Source of the DNA: Collinsella sp. UBA6357
GTDB taxonomy: Bacteria > Actinomycetota > Coriobacteriia > Coriobacteriales > Coriobacteriaceae
Assembly: GCA_002437815.1 (NCBI GenBank)
Contig: DJRP01000034.1
Location: 114,757 to 178,756 of the forward strand
DNA length: 64,000 nt
Direction of reading: 5' to 3'
The notes under the pieces are model-generated. The model was given only the letters and a program-made list of their open reading frames with translations, was not told where the DNA came from and did no database searches. The translations under genes were made by a program, and so were the position numbers. Below, piece after piece: positions 1-8,211 of the stretch; position 1 is the first letter of the stretch; every line of letters starts with the position of its first letter.

Positions 1-596
1 AGAACAAGCAGTTTGTCGAGGTCATCATCGCACCGAGCTTTAGCCCTGAGGCGCTCGAGCGCATGTCCAAGCGCGTGAACCTGCGCGTGCTGGCGACGGG
101 CGGCGTCGATCATGGCGCGCACATGGAGCTGCGTTCCGTCGACGGCGGCATGCTCGTCCAACAGGTCGATCACGTGACCGAGGACCCGGCGACCTTCACG
201 TTCCCCACCGATCGCAAACCCACCGACGCCGAGATGGCCGAGCTCGAGTTTGCCTGGAAGGTCTGCAAGGGCGTCAAGTCCAACGCTATTTTGGTTTCGA
301 AGGGCAAGGCCGGTATCGGTATGGGGCCGGGTCAGCCCAACCGTGTGGACTCGGCTCTTCTTGCCTGCGAGCGCGCCGAGGACTACTGCGATCGCGAGGG
401 CGTGGAGCGCGGCGGCTTTGCCTGTGCGAGCGATGCGTTCTTCCCGTTCCGCGATAACGTCGATGTGCTCGCCGCGCACGGTGTGACCTGCATCATCCAG
501 CCCGGCGGTTCCAAGCGCGACGACGAGAGCGTCCAGGCCTGCAACGAGCACGGCATAGCGATGGTCTTCACCGGCGCCCGCCACTTCCGCCACTAG
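1..596 (+). CDS. purH: PurH, C-terminal part (AICAR transformylase/IMP cyclohydrolase), 5' truncated by window
   Basis: The open frame runs in from before the window (codons in phase from base 3) and ends at TAG 594-596, so only about 197 C-terminal residues are present. They match the AICAR formyltransferase domain of PurH, which catalyses the last two steps of IMP synthesis in the cytoplasm. Visible family motifs are [24 protein letters not shown] and IIQPGGS, followed by the usual short C-terminus [10 protein letters not shown] strong stem-loop with a T tract follows directly, so purH appears to be the last gene of its transcript. The N-terminal IMP cyclohydrolase domain is outside the window. 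Confidence 0.95.
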   Translation, partial: NKQFVEVIIAPSFSPEALERMSKRVNLRVLATGGVDHGAHMELRSVDGGMLVQQVDHVTEDPATFTFPTDRKPTDAEMAELEFAWKVCKGVKSNAILVSKGKAGIGMGPGQPNRVDSALLACERAEDYCDREGVERGGFACASDAFFPFRDNVDVLAAHGVTCIIQPGGSKRDDESVQACNEHGIAMVFTGARHFRH

Positions 597-607
597 CCCA
601 CCAACCG

Positions 608-644
608 ATGGTCCCAAAGCCCCTGGCACTTTGGGACCATTTTG
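608..644 (+). terminator. Rho-independent terminator of purH
   Basis: Arms GGTCCCAAAG (610-619) and CTTTGGGACC (629-638) are perfectly complementary over 10 bp and are followed by a short T run, 12 bases after the purH stop codon. Confidence 0.85.
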
Positions 645-683
645 GGTATAAAGGGGCGGATTGTTTTGATGGAAGGGTTGAAC

Positions 684-1391
684 ATGCCGCAGATCGATGA
701 TGCCGAGCTTTTTGGTAATGCCGAGGACCAGCGTGCCTACGAGGAGTTTTGCGCCAACCAGGAGGCGGTCGAGAAATTCAAGCTCGATGAACCCGCGCTC
801 GTCTGCCGCTGGCGCATGTCTAACAAGCGCGTTCCCATGCTCAACCGCCACATTCGCGCCCTGTCCCAGCGTACGGTACAGGGCGAACCGCTTACCACCA
901 ATATGCTCAGCTGGGCCAAGCAACATGTTGAGTGGTCGCTCGCCGAGGGTGACTACACCGCGCGCGATGGCGTGCTCATGCTGGTGATCGACATCAACGG
1001 CAATGCCGCCATGACGGTGGGGGAGTACGAGCCGCTGCCCGATGCCTCGTGTACGACGCTTACCGCCCGGGCCGCCGAGGCGCGTGCCGAGGCCGCCGAG
1101 ACCGGTGTGGCCCCCGAGCTTCTGGCTTCCGTCGTGGGCGGCGGGCTCATTCTGGCGGCCTCCGCAGACGAGCATCTCTGCGGCACGGCGACGCTTATCG
1201 AGCAGTTGGCCCAGACGCGCCACGTGCCGGTCAACCGTGTCGACGATCCGGCCGCACTCGAAGGCGCGCTCTTCTTGATCAGCGACGAGCACGGCATCGT
1301 CCCCGCCGAGGACGCGACAGCCGAGCTTGCCGACGCCGACATCGTCGACTTCTTTGCCAACGGCTACGAAAAACTCCGCCGTCGATTTTAG
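684..1391 (+). CDS. Hypothetical protein, 235 aa
   Basis: I do not recognise a family. The ATG at 684 is chosen because GGAAGGG at 671-677 is a good ribosome binding site at 6-base spacing; an in-frame start at 642 would overlap the purH terminator. The product is soluble and acidic with no signal peptide or membrane segment. It has a mixed N-terminal half containing VCRWRMSNKRVPMLNRH and an alanine-rich C-terminal half. The N-terminal half faintly recalls class IV aminotransferases, but no PLP-binding lysine motif is evident and I do not assign that. It stands alone between a terminator and a repeat hairpin that begins at its stop codon. Confidence 0.7.
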   Translation: MPQIDDAELFGNAEDQRAYEEFCANQEAVEKFKLDEPALVCRWRMSNKRVPMLNRHIRALSQRTVQGEPLTTNMLSWAKQHVEWSLAEGDYTARDGVLMLVIDINGNAAMTVGEYEPLPDASCTTLTARAAEARAEAAETGVAPELLASVVGGGLILAASADEHLCGTATLIEQLAQTRHVPVNRVDDPAALEGALFLISDEHGIVPAEDATAELADADIVDFFANGYEKLRRRF

Positions 1392-1482
1392 GACGGGGTC
1401 CAGAATCGCATCTGTCACTTTTTAGGACGGGGTCCAGAATCGCACCCAAGATGCGATTCTTGACCCCGTCCTAAAAAGTGAC
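1386..1482. repeat. Tandem plus inverted repeat forming a long hairpin
   Basis: The segment TTTTTAGGACGGGGTCCAGA occurs in two near-copies, starting at about 1386 and 1419. The second copy, with flanks (1415-1443), is followed at 1452-1482 by its reverse complement, with one mismatch in about 29 bp and a loop of about 8 bases. It starts inside the stop codon of the upstream gene. It may act as a terminator for that gene, but it resembles the other palindromic repeats of this window in containing a CCTAAAAAGT-type block. Confidence 0.8.
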
Positions 1483-1584
1483 ATCGAACACTTCTGTCAC
1501 ATTGGATGCCCGCGGGGCCGCATCGTTGCGGTGCCGTGGGCATAATGGTCTTAAGGCTACGGACTGCGCGGGATGGGAGAGCAC

Positions 1585-2256
1585 ATGGCGCTGATCTATA
1601 TCGTCGAGGATGACGAGCCCATTCGACGCGAGCTCGCCGAGGTACTTGAGCGTGCCGGGTTCGCCGTCAAGGCGAGCGAGGAGTTCTCGCGTGTGACCGA
1701 GGATATCCTTGACGCGGCGCCCGATCTGGTGCTGCTCGACCTTACGCTTCCCGTCAAAGACGGACAGCATATCTGTCACGAGATACGACGTACGTCCGAG
1801 GTCCCCATCATCGTCCTCACGTCGCGCACGACCGAAATCGACGAGGTCATGAGCATGACGCTCGGTGCCGATGACTTTATAGCCAAGCCCTACAGCGCCC
1901 GCGTGCTCGTGGCACGCATCCAGGCCCTGTTGCGTCGCGTCAACTCGTCGGGCGAGCGCAGCGAGCTGGTCCATAACGGCCTCGAGCTCGACCTGACCCG
2001 CTCGACCGCCACCAATACCATGACGGGCGCCACCACCGAGCTCACCAAAAACGAGTTGCGCATCTTGGCGCTGCTCATGGGACGTGCCGGCAAGATCGTG
2101 ACGCGCTCGACCATCATGCAGGATCTGTGGGATTCCGACATGTTCATCGACGACAACACGTTGACGGTCAATATCAACCGCCTGCGCTCGACGCTCGATA
2201 AAATCGGCGCCAAGGGGTATCTCACCACCCATCGCGGGCAGGGATATTCGGTGTAG
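1585..2256 (+). CDS. OmpR/PhoB-family response regulator
   Basis: A two-domain DNA-binding response regulator of 223 aa. The receiver domain (about 1-118) has the acidic pair E8-D9-D10, the phospho-acceptor D52 in LLDLTLPVKDG, the conserved Thr in IIVLTSRT and Lys in FIAKPY. The winged-helix output domain (about 130-223) carries the family signatures LTKNELRIL and TVNINRLRSTLDKIG. The start at 1585 follows GGGAGA at 1575-1580; an ATG at 1573 lacks a ribosome site. The histidine kinase gene begins 3 bases after the stop. The sequence is closest to the BceR/GraR type that controls resistance to cell-envelope antibiotics, but no ABC transporter is adjacent. Confidence 0.93.
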   Translation: MALIYIVEDDEPIRRELAEVLERAGFAVKASEEFSRVTEDILDAAPDLVLLDLTLPVKDGQHICHEIRRTSEVPIIVLTSRTTEIDEVMSMTLGADDFIAKPYSARVLVARIQALLRRVNSSGERSELVHNGLELDLTRSTATNTMTGATTELTKNELRILALLMGRAGKIVTRSTIMQDLWDSDMFIDDNTLTVNINRLRSTLDKIGAKGYLTTHRGQGYSV

Positions 2257-2259
2257 CCC

Positions 2260-3306
2260 ATGTCGTTTCTCAGATTTCTCAAAGAGGCGCTGCTTCCCGT
2301 GGCGATCTGGGCCACGGGTATGTCCTTGAGCTGCTTTGTGCTGGTGGTCGCCGGCGCCCCGGTTTCGATCGTCATCATGGCGGTGGGAGTGGCGCTGGCG
2401 TTTGGTTTGGCGGGCATCGTCGTGGTCTATCTGCAGCGCCGTCCCTTCTTGCGTGAGTTGACGCAGGCGACCGAAGAGCTTGACAGCCCGTCGTGGATGG
2501 GTGAGATGATTCACAGACCTGCGCATGTTGAGGGCGAGCTGGAATACGACGTGCTCATGCGCTGCGCGAAGGCGGCGTGCGACGAGGTGGCCGAGGCTCG
2601 GCGTCAGACGGCGGATTATCGCGACTATGTCGAGAGCTGGGTACACGAGGTCAAGTCACCGCTCGCCGCAGCCGGTCTTGCCCTCGAGAATCTGGAGGGC
2701 GCCGACGCGCGCGATGCGATGCGTGTCGACACCTTGGGTCGAGAGCTCGCGCGTGTCGAGCGCTATATCGACCAAGCGCTCTACTACGCCCGCTCCGAGG
2801 TCGTCGAGCGCGATTACCTTATCCGCCGCTACACCCTTCAGCAGCTGGTGAGCGGCGCTATCAAGGCTAACGCGCGCGAGCTTATCGCGGCGCATGTGAC
2901 GCCGGTGTGCGAGGGTCTTGACCTGGTGGTTTTTGCGGACGAAAAATGGATCGGCTTTATCTTGGGCCAGCTTATCCAGAACAGCATCAAATATGCGCGC
3001 GACGATGACGCCAGGATCGCGTTCTCGGGCCTGCTCTTGGACGAGGGTGGGTCTGACGAGCGCGTCGAGCTCGCCGTGGCGGACAACGGTTGCGGCGTGG
3101 GGGCGGCCGATCTGCCCCGTGTGTTCGACAAAGGCTTTACCGGCGACAACGGCCGCGACACCAAGCGTGCGACGGGAATCGGTCTGTACCTGGTCAAGCG
3201 TCTTTGCGACAAGTTGGGCGTCGGCGTTCGCGCCGATTCGGTTTTGCATGAGGGCTTTACCGTGACGCTCACCTTTCCCACCAACAAGTTCCAATACTTC
3301 GAATAA
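2260..3306 (+). CDS. Sensor histidine kinase, short intramembrane-sensing (BceS-like) type
   Basis: A 348-aa kinase with two N-terminal membrane helices (about 13-32 and 36-56) joined by only a few residues, so there is almost no extracellular sensor. This is the layout of intramembrane-sensing kinases. The H-box is WVHEVKSPL with H129. The ATPase domain shows N-box LGQLIQNSIKYA, G1 box VADNGCGVG and G2 box TGIGLYLVKRLC. It is translationally coupled to the response regulator. In the Bce family such kinases sense through a partner ABC transporter; none is visible in either direction, so the input signal is unknown. Confidence 0.92.
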   Translation: MSFLRFLKEALLPVAIWATGMSLSCFVLVVAGAPVSIVIMAVGVALAFGLAGIVVVYLQRRPFLRELTQATEELDSPSWMGEMIHRPAHVEGELEYDVLMRCAKAACDEVAEARRQTADYRDYVESWVHEVKSPLAAAGLALENLEGADARDAMRVDTLGRELARVERYIDQALYYARSEVVERDYLIRRYTLQQLVSGAIKANARELIAAHVTPVCEGLDLVVFADEKWIGFILGQLIQNSIKYARDDDARIAFSGLLLDEGGSDERVELAVADNGCGVGAADLPRVFDKGFTGDNGRDTKRATGIGLYLVKRLCDKLGVGVRADSVLHEGFTVTLTFPTNKFQYFE

Positions 3307-3328
3307 CGAGCACACCACACCGAAGCAC

Positions 3329-3430
3329 CTATGTTCCCGAACGTGAACATAGCTACGTTCATTCCAACTATGTTCCCGAACGTGAACATAGCATTGAACG
3401 GCTATACTATGTTCACGAACGTGAATATAG
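3329..3430. promoter_or_regulatory. Three tandem palindromic operators upstream of hipBA
   Basis: Three 24-bp sites at 3329-3352, 3368-3391 and 3407-3430 have the form CTATGTTC-N8-GAACATAG; the third has one change in its right arm (GAATATAG). They start exactly 39 bp apart. The third overlaps a TATACT -10 hexamer at 3403-3408. This fits autorepression by the HipB-like protein encoded immediately downstream, as known for hipBA systems; binding is inferred. Confidence 0.85.
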
Positions 3431-3442
3431 CCAGGGAGCATT

Positions 3443-3733
3443 ATGAGAACGGTGACATCGGACAACAGACCGGATGGGCGCATCAAGCTCAAACCGTCTG
3501 AAGAGGCTTTTTCACAACGCACAGTCTTTGATCCTGGTGAGATGGGAAAGGCTCTGAGGCTCAGGAGGCGGGAGCTCGGCTTGAGCCAACGTGATATCTC
3601 GAACATGACCGGCCGCAGCCTTCGCGTAATAGGCGATATCGAGCGGGGGCGAACAACGGTCGAGGTCGGTGTCGTTTTTGATTACGCTTCGATCGTAGAC
3701 ATTGATTTTGTTCTCAAGGTGAGGGGGAAGTGA
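3443..3733 (+). CDS. hipB: HipB-like antitoxin, XRE-family helix-turn-helix
   Basis: A 96-aa protein whose residues 33-90 form an XRE helix-turn-helix (EMGKALRLRRRELGLSQRDI, then a recognition helix in TGRSLRVIGDIERGR). An unusual 30-residue basic/polar N-terminal extension precedes it. AGGGAG lies just before the ATG. The stop overlaps the start of the HipA gene, the standard antitoxin-toxin arrangement. By family knowledge it binds and inhibits the HipA kinase and represses its own operon; the three operator palindromes upstream support this. Base composition of this pair is more AT-rich than its neighbours, suggesting horizontal acquisition. Confidence 0.88.
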   Translation: MRTVTSDNRPDGRIKLKPSEEAFSQRTVFDPGEMGKALRLRRRELGLSQRDISNMTGRSLRVIGDIERGRTTVEVGVVFDYASIVDIDFVLKVRGK

Positions 3734-5025
3734 TGGACGGAAATCTGTTTGTGCATCGGGAACACAGAGGCCGTTACCAGTTGGTCGGAATGTTGAGAGA
3801 GAATTCCGGTGCTCCGGTTTTTTCCTATGCAACTGAATACCTTGAGAGCGATCACCCGGCGCCGATATCGGCCGCGTTACCTTTATCGGACGAGACGTTC
3901 GGATCGGATGAAACGAGCTCTTTTTTCGCCGCTATCATCCCAGAAGGCCAGCTTAATCGCGACCTTGAGAAAAAGGCGCGGGCTGAGCGAGGCGATTATT
4001 TTAAGGTTCTCGATTTGGTTTGCGACGAACCGGTAGGCGCCCTCGTGCTGACTCGTGAACCGTCGACGAGCGCTCTCGAGATGGGGTATGAGGCCATAGA
4101 TCAAGCAAGGCTCGACAGGCTTGCCTATATGCCGGCTCAGACGGCTTTCGATGTGGCTCTCGAGAGTCGTATATCCCTCGCGGGAGCTCAATCTAAAATC
4201 GGATTGTATCATTGCGGCGAAAATCCGAACGATGGCTGGTATCTGCCTCATGGGGCAGCCCCATCGACCCATATCCTCAAAGCGGGTTCAAAAGCCTTTC
4301 CTGGTGAGACGGTATGCGAGGCAATATGCGTGAGGGCTGCAGCCCTGATGGACCTGTCTGCCGAGGAATGTTTTTTGATCCGTGTTAAAAATGCAGAGCC
4401 GATTATCGCGGTGAAACGGTTTGACCGGACGATGGTGAGCGATGCTCGCACGGTCGATGGGCTTCCAATACCTCGGCGACTACATCAAGAGGATATCTGT
4501 CAGGCGAAAGGCATTTCACGCGAGCTCAAGTACGAACCGACGGGCGTTAACTACCTTGGTTTAATTGTCGATGCGGTGCGTAGGGTTTCAACCAACCAGA
4601 TGGAAGACAGATTTTTGATCGGATACAATCAGCTGTTCGATTATGCCGTGGGCAATTGCGACAATCACTTAAAGAACTGGTCTCTCGTATGGAGCGAAGA
4701 CTGGAGACAGGTGAGATTGGCACCGTTGTACGATGTGCTGTGCACAACGGTCTACCCCAATCTTGTCCGTGAGATGGGCGTTTCGTTTGGCGGAAGCCGA
4801 AAGATAGACGACGTGACGCGATCGATGATTTTCAGTCAAATGGGCGAAGCCGGCCTGCCCAAAGGTATCGTAACCGGCATGATCGCCGATACATGCAACG
4901 AGGTTCCCGATGCACTTAGAGACGCCGCACAAGGTCTCAAACGGGAGGGTTTTCCCGAGGCGGAAACGATGTTCGAAAAAATAATCCCCGGAGTGCAAGA
5001 ACGCCTGGAGAGAATCGCCTCATAA
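3733..5025 (+). CDS. hipA: HipA-family serine/threonine kinase toxin
   Basis: A full-length HipA (430 aa). The N-terminal HipA-coupled domain (about 1-105) leads into the kinase fold. Visible motifs are SLAGAQSK (148-155), the catalytic loop GNCDNHLKN (307-315, Asp310) and the metal-binding LYDVL (Asp334). E. coli HipA phosphorylates glutamyl-tRNA synthetase and induces persistence; the target here is unknown. ATG 3733 overlaps the antitoxin stop by one base (TGATG) and follows GAGGGGG; GTG 3730 is an alternative. No catalytic residue appears lost, so it is probably active. Confidence 0.93.
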   Translation: MDGNLFVHREHRGRYQLVGMLRENSGAPVFSYATEYLESDHPAPISAALPLSDETFGSDETSSFFAAIIPEGQLNRDLEKKARAERGDYFKVLDLVCDEPVGALVLTREPSTSALEMGYEAIDQARLDRLAYMPAQTAFDVALESRISLAGAQSKIGLYHCGENPNDGWYLPHGAAPSTHILKAGSKAFPGETVCEAICVRAAALMDLSAEECFLIRVKNAEPIIAVKRFDRTMVSDARTVDGLPIPRRLHQEDICQAKGISRELKYEPTGVNYLGLIVDAVRRVSTNQMEDRFLIGYNQLFDYAVGNCDNHLKNWSLVWSEDWRQVRLAPLYDVLCTTVYPNLVREMGVSFGGSRKIDDVTRSMIFSQMGEAGLPKGIVTGMIADTCNEVPDALRDAAQGLKREGFPEAETMFEKIIPGVQERLERIAS

Positions 5026-5028
5026 AAA

Positions 5029-5055
5029 AGGAGGCTGCCAAAGCGGCGGCCTCCC
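5029..5055 (-). terminator. Terminator of usp, between convergent genes
   Basis: On the minus strand GGAGGC...GCCTCC arms surround GCCGCTTTGGC and are followed by TTTTTT. It lies between the convergent hipA and usp genes and may serve both. Confidence 0.8.
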
Positions 5056-5094
5056 AACAAGCCGAAGCCGTCCCTCCCCGGACGGTTGCGAAAC

Positions 5095-5532
5095 CTACTT
5101 TACGACCAAAATGTCGCACTCGGTGTTGCGCAGCAAGAAGGTCGATATCGAACCAAGCAATGCGTACTTGATCGAGGATAGACCGCGGGCGCCGCAGAGC
5201 ACCAGGTCGGGCTGCACCACGTCAAGCATCTCGTCCTTAAGCGTCTCGCGAATGCGGCCGGCACGAATCATGACCTCGACCTCGGGAATATCGGGATTGG
5301 CCTTGATCTCTTCGAGCTGCTTTTCGATCGATGCCTTAAAGGCCTCCTCGAGCCCGCTGACCAGATCGACCGGATAGGAGCCGGCGCTCTCGAGCGCGGT
5401 GGAGTCGATAACGTGCCCGATGATGAGCTTGGCGTGGTTGTTTGCGGCGACCTTGATGGCGCGCGCGAGCACAAAATCCTGCTGCTCGGTGCCGTCGAGT
5501 GAAACAAATACCTTGGTGTAACCCTCGTTCAT
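5095..5532 (-). CDS. Universal stress protein, UspA family
   Basis: A single-domain Usp of 145 aa. It begins with the typical beta strand KVFVSLDGTEQQDFVLARAI, has HAKLIIGHVIDS in strand 2 and ends LVLCGARGLSSIKYALLGSISTFLLRNTECDILVVK. That last stretch contains the G-x-R-G-x(7)G-S-x-S/T ATP-binding signature of the family. The start is set by AGGAGG just before the ATG. It is monocistronic and divergent from uppP. Usp proteins bind ATP or partner proteins under starvation and stress; the specific role here is unknown. Confidence 0.92.
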   Translation of the reverse strand: MNEGYTKVFVSLDGTEQQDFVLARAIKVAANNHAKLIIGHVIDSTALESAGSYPVDLVSGLEEAFKASIEKQLEEIKANPDIPEVEVMIRAGRIRETLKDEMLDVVQPDLVLCGARGLSSIKYALLGSISTFLLRNTECDILVVK

Positions 5533-5787
5533 GGTTTCCTCCTTGGTCTATGGCGTGAGCGGATGGCGCTCGCGCTTCGGACGGATGCTCCGCGCAATCC
5601 GTCGGACACTTTATCTTGTTGCAGTTATACCCACCGCCGCGATGTTTTGCGCTTTTAATTCTGTGAACGTGGGCACTTTTTTTGCCGAGAACGGGGCCGT
5701 GGCGTTCGTGCGGCTGATAATGGAGCATCGCCCCGCGCTTGTCCGCATACGTAAAGACCGTGGGGAATCAAACAGGGGAGGATCCTT

Positions 5788-6768
5788 TTGGATATCATCG
5801 AGCTTCTAAAATCTGCCTTCATGGGTTTGGTCGAGGGCATCACCGAGTGGCTGCCCATCTCGTCGACCGGCCATATGATCCTGGTGGACGAGTTCGTCAA
5901 GATGAACGTGACCGAGCAGTTTTGGAACATGTTTCTGGTCGTGATCCAGCTCGGCGCCATCCTGGCCGTGTGCGTGCTGTTCTTCTATGATCTCAATCCG
6001 TTTTCGCCGAGCAAGGGCAAGGAAGGCCGCCGCGACACCTGGGTGCTGTGGGGCAAGATCGTGCTCGGCTGCATTCCTGCCGCCGCGATCGGCCTGCCGC
6101 TCAATGATTGGATGGAGGAGCATTTCTACAACGCTCCCGTCGTGGCGCTCGCGCTGATCGTCTATGGCGTGCTGTTTATCGTCATCGAGAACTGGCGAGC
6201 CCGCAAGCACGAGGAGGACGCCTTTGCCGACGGCTTTGGCGCCCGCGCCGTGATCTCGGACACACGTCCCGCCGGCGCCCACTTTGCAAATGCCGCAACG
6301 GTTGCGGTGGACGATGATGCTGCAGATGACGATGCGGACTTTGGCGCCATCAGCACGCTCGACGACCTGAGCTGGAAGACCGCGCTCGGCATCGGTTGCT
6401 TCCAGGTGCTCTCGCTCGTGCCCGGTACGTCGCGCTCCGGCTCCACCATCATCGGCGGCCTGCTTCTGGGCTGCACGCGTTCGGTAGCATCGAAGTTCAC
6501 GTTCTTTTTAGCGATTCCCGTGATGTTTGGCGCCAGCGCGCTCAAGCTGGTCAAGTACTTTATCAAGGGCGGTACGTTCGGCGCCAGCGAGCTTGCCATT
6601 TTGGGTGTGGGCTGCGCCGTTGCCTTCGTAGTGTCGCTTGTGGCCATCAAGTGGCTCATGGGCTTTGTCCGTCGTCACGACTTCAAGTGCTTCGGCTGGT
6701 ACCGCATCGTCCTTGGCATCGTGGTGCTCGCGTACTTCCTGGTTGCCGTGCCTATGCTCGGACTCTAG
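5788..6768 (+). CDS. uppP: Undecaprenyl-diphosphatase UppP (BacA)
   Basis: This membrane enzyme dephosphorylates undecaprenyl diphosphate to recycle the lipid carrier for peptidoglycan synthesis, and can confer bacitracin tolerance. It starts at TTG 5788, preceded by AGGGGAGG; residues then run directly into the family motif EGITEWLPISSTGH (16-29). The second motif, PGTSRSGST with Arg216, is at 212-220. About seven to eight membrane helices are evident over 326 aa. An extra hydrophilic, Asp/Ala-rich cytoplasmic loop (about 145-190) makes it longer than the usual 265-280 aa. Confidence 0.95.
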   Translation: MDIIELLKSAFMGLVEGITEWLPISSTGHMILVDEFVKMNVTEQFWNMFLVVIQLGAILAVCVLFFYDLNPFSPSKGKEGRRDTWVLWGKIVLGCIPAAAIGLPLNDWMEEHFYNAPVVALALIVYGVLFIVIENWRARKHEEDAFADGFGARAVISDTRPAGAHFANAATVAVDDDAADDDADFGAISTLDDLSWKTALGIGCFQVLSLVPGTSRSGSTIIGGLLLGCTRSVASKFTFFLAIPVMFGASALKLVKYFIKGGTFGASELAILGVGCAVAFVVSLVAIKWLMGFVRRHDFKCFGWYRIVLGIVVLAYFLVAVPMLGL

Positions 6769-6795
6769 GCAGCACGCTCAGATCGCAGCTCGTCG

Positions 6796-6825
6796 AGGCC
6801 GCTCCCACAGGGGCGGCCTTTTTTA
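6796..6825 (+). terminator. Terminator of uppP
   Basis: AGGCCGC and GCGGCCT arms flank a short loop and are followed by TTTTTT, 28 bases after the uppP stop. Confidence 0.88.
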
Positions 6826-6988
6826 TTGAAGTTCGAGTTTCCAATCAGCCATCCGCTCGCTCTCAAGTTGAAGTTCGAGTTTCCAACTCGGCAGCTTTCT
6901 GCGACCTGCGGTTTTGTTGATTCATCCCGTGGGAAGTCGAACTTCAACGGAAGAGGGGGCTGAGCCGGTATTGGAAAGTCGAACTTCA
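6826..6988. repeat. Nested inverted-repeat element (GAAGTTCGA family) with internal ACCTGCGGTTTT core
   Basis: TTGAAGTTCGAGTTTCCAA occurs at 6826-6844 and 6868-6886. Its reverse complement recurs at 6932-6947 (GGAAGTCGAACTTCAA) and 6971-6988 (TTGGAAAGTCGAACTTCA), giving two nested pairs. ACCTGCGGTTTT at 6904-6915 lies between the inner pair. The element fills the gap between convergent uppP and the dehydrogenase gene, which holds nothing else. The same arms recur at 42750-42861. Confidence 0.8.
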
Positions 6989-7055
6989 GCGGTGGGGGCC
7001 AGGGGCCAGAGCGCAGGGACGCTGGGGCGTCGTGGGATGAGGGAGCGCCTCGCCG

Positions 7056-8054
7056 TTATGCCGTGACGGTGTTGGCGGGGGTGCGGCCCCAGACGAGCTT
7101 GTCGACGACAGCGGTGAGTGTCATGCGGCGCAGCGTGTCGTTAGCCTCTTGGGTGCAATAGGCACAATGTGGCGTGACGATCGCGCGGGGATGCTCGATA
7201 AGCGCGCGGTTGGGCTCGGTTTCGTCGGCGAGCACGTCCAAGCCGGCGCCGCAGATGCCGCGCATGCCGCCGCTGACGAGGTTCTCGTCGAGCGCCGAGA
7301 CCAAGGCGCCTTCGTCGACCACGGGGCCGCGAGCCGTGTTGATAAGAAACGCCGTCGGTTTCATGACTTCGAGCTCGTGGACGCCGATGAGCCCCTCGGT
7401 CTCGGGGATGAGCGGGCAGTGCAAGCTCACCACGTCGGAGGCGGCGAGCAGCTCGTCGAGGGTCTCGGCTTTGGTACAGCCGGCTGCAGCAATCTCGTCG
7501 GCCGTCTTGGTGGGCGCCCAGACCATTACGCGCATGCCCAAGGCGTGCGCCACGGGAACGACAGCGCGCGCGATGTTACCGAAGAACACGAGCCCGAGCG
7601 TGCGGCCCTGCGTGCGGTGCGCCGTGTAGCCGGCGAGCGGGTTCCACGCGCCGTTGATGACATCGCGGTTTAAAAAGGTGATCTGGCGTATGAGGTCGAG
7701 CATGAGGCCCACGGCGTGCTGCGCCACGTCTTCCGAGCAGTAACCCGGGCAGTTGGTGACGGTGATGCCGAGACGGGTGAGCGCTGCGACGTCCATATGG
7801 TTGAGGCCGATGGACATGCTCGAGGCGATTTTCACGCCGGCGGCGGCCATCTGTTCGGCACAGGCTCTATCAACGGGTCCGAACTCGCCGATAAAACCCT
7901 CGCATCCGGCAAGTTGCTCGGCGGTGGGACAGACGAGCGGCTCATGCGCGCATCCCACGAGTTCGATCTGGTCACCCCCGTCGATCTGGTCGAGCACCGC
8001 CTGCCCGGCTTCGGTCGAGCCGTCCACCATGTAATAAAGCACCTTGTGGCTCAT
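7056..8054 (-). CDS. D-isomer specific 2-hydroxyacid dehydrogenase
   Basis: A 332-aa NAD(P)-dependent dehydrogenase of the 3-phosphoglycerate dehydrogenase/glycerate dehydrogenase superfamily. The C-terminal catalytic signatures are present: VVSLHCPLIPET, the substrate Arg in INTARGPVVDE, and the general-base His in TPHCAYCT. The nucleotide loop reads GLVFFGNIA where relatives have GxGxxG, so two glycines are replaced, which is odd. The start at 8054 follows GGAGG; a longer frame upstream lacks a ribosome site. Substrate cannot be deduced; neighbours (uppP, pcrA) are unrelated. Confidence 0.85.
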   Translation of the reverse strand: MSHKVLYYMVDGSTEAGQAVLDQIDGGDQIELVGCAHEPLVCPTAEQLAGCEGFIGEFGPVDRACAEQMAAAGVKIASSMSIGLNHMDVAALTRLGITVTNCPGYCSEDVAQHAVGLMLDLIRQITFLNRDVINGAWNPLAGYTAHRTQGRTLGLVFFGNIARAVVPVAHALGMRVMVWAPTKTADEIAAAGCTKAETLDELLAASDVVSLHCPLIPETEGLIGVHELEVMKPTAFLINTARGPVVDEGALVSALDENLVSGGMRGICGAGLDVLADETEPNRALIEHPRAIVTPHCAYCTQEANDTLRRMTLTAVVDKLVWGRTPANTVTA

Positions 8055-8211
8055 CGTATCCTCCGTTTCGTATGTATCGGAGCCTATTGTAGGGCCGATC
8101 GGGTGACGGTTTGTGTGGTTCGGCCGCATGTCCGCGCGGCTCGGTATACTGATACGGCTCAAACTATGGCGCGCCCGCAGGCGCACCGCAACGCATGTGA
8201 GGAGACATTCC

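Noticed and set aside
3330..3430. Three 24-bp repeats as a mini-CRISPR
   Set aside because: The repeats are palindromic operators with 15-bp gaps overlapping a promoter of an autoregulated toxin-antitoxin operon.
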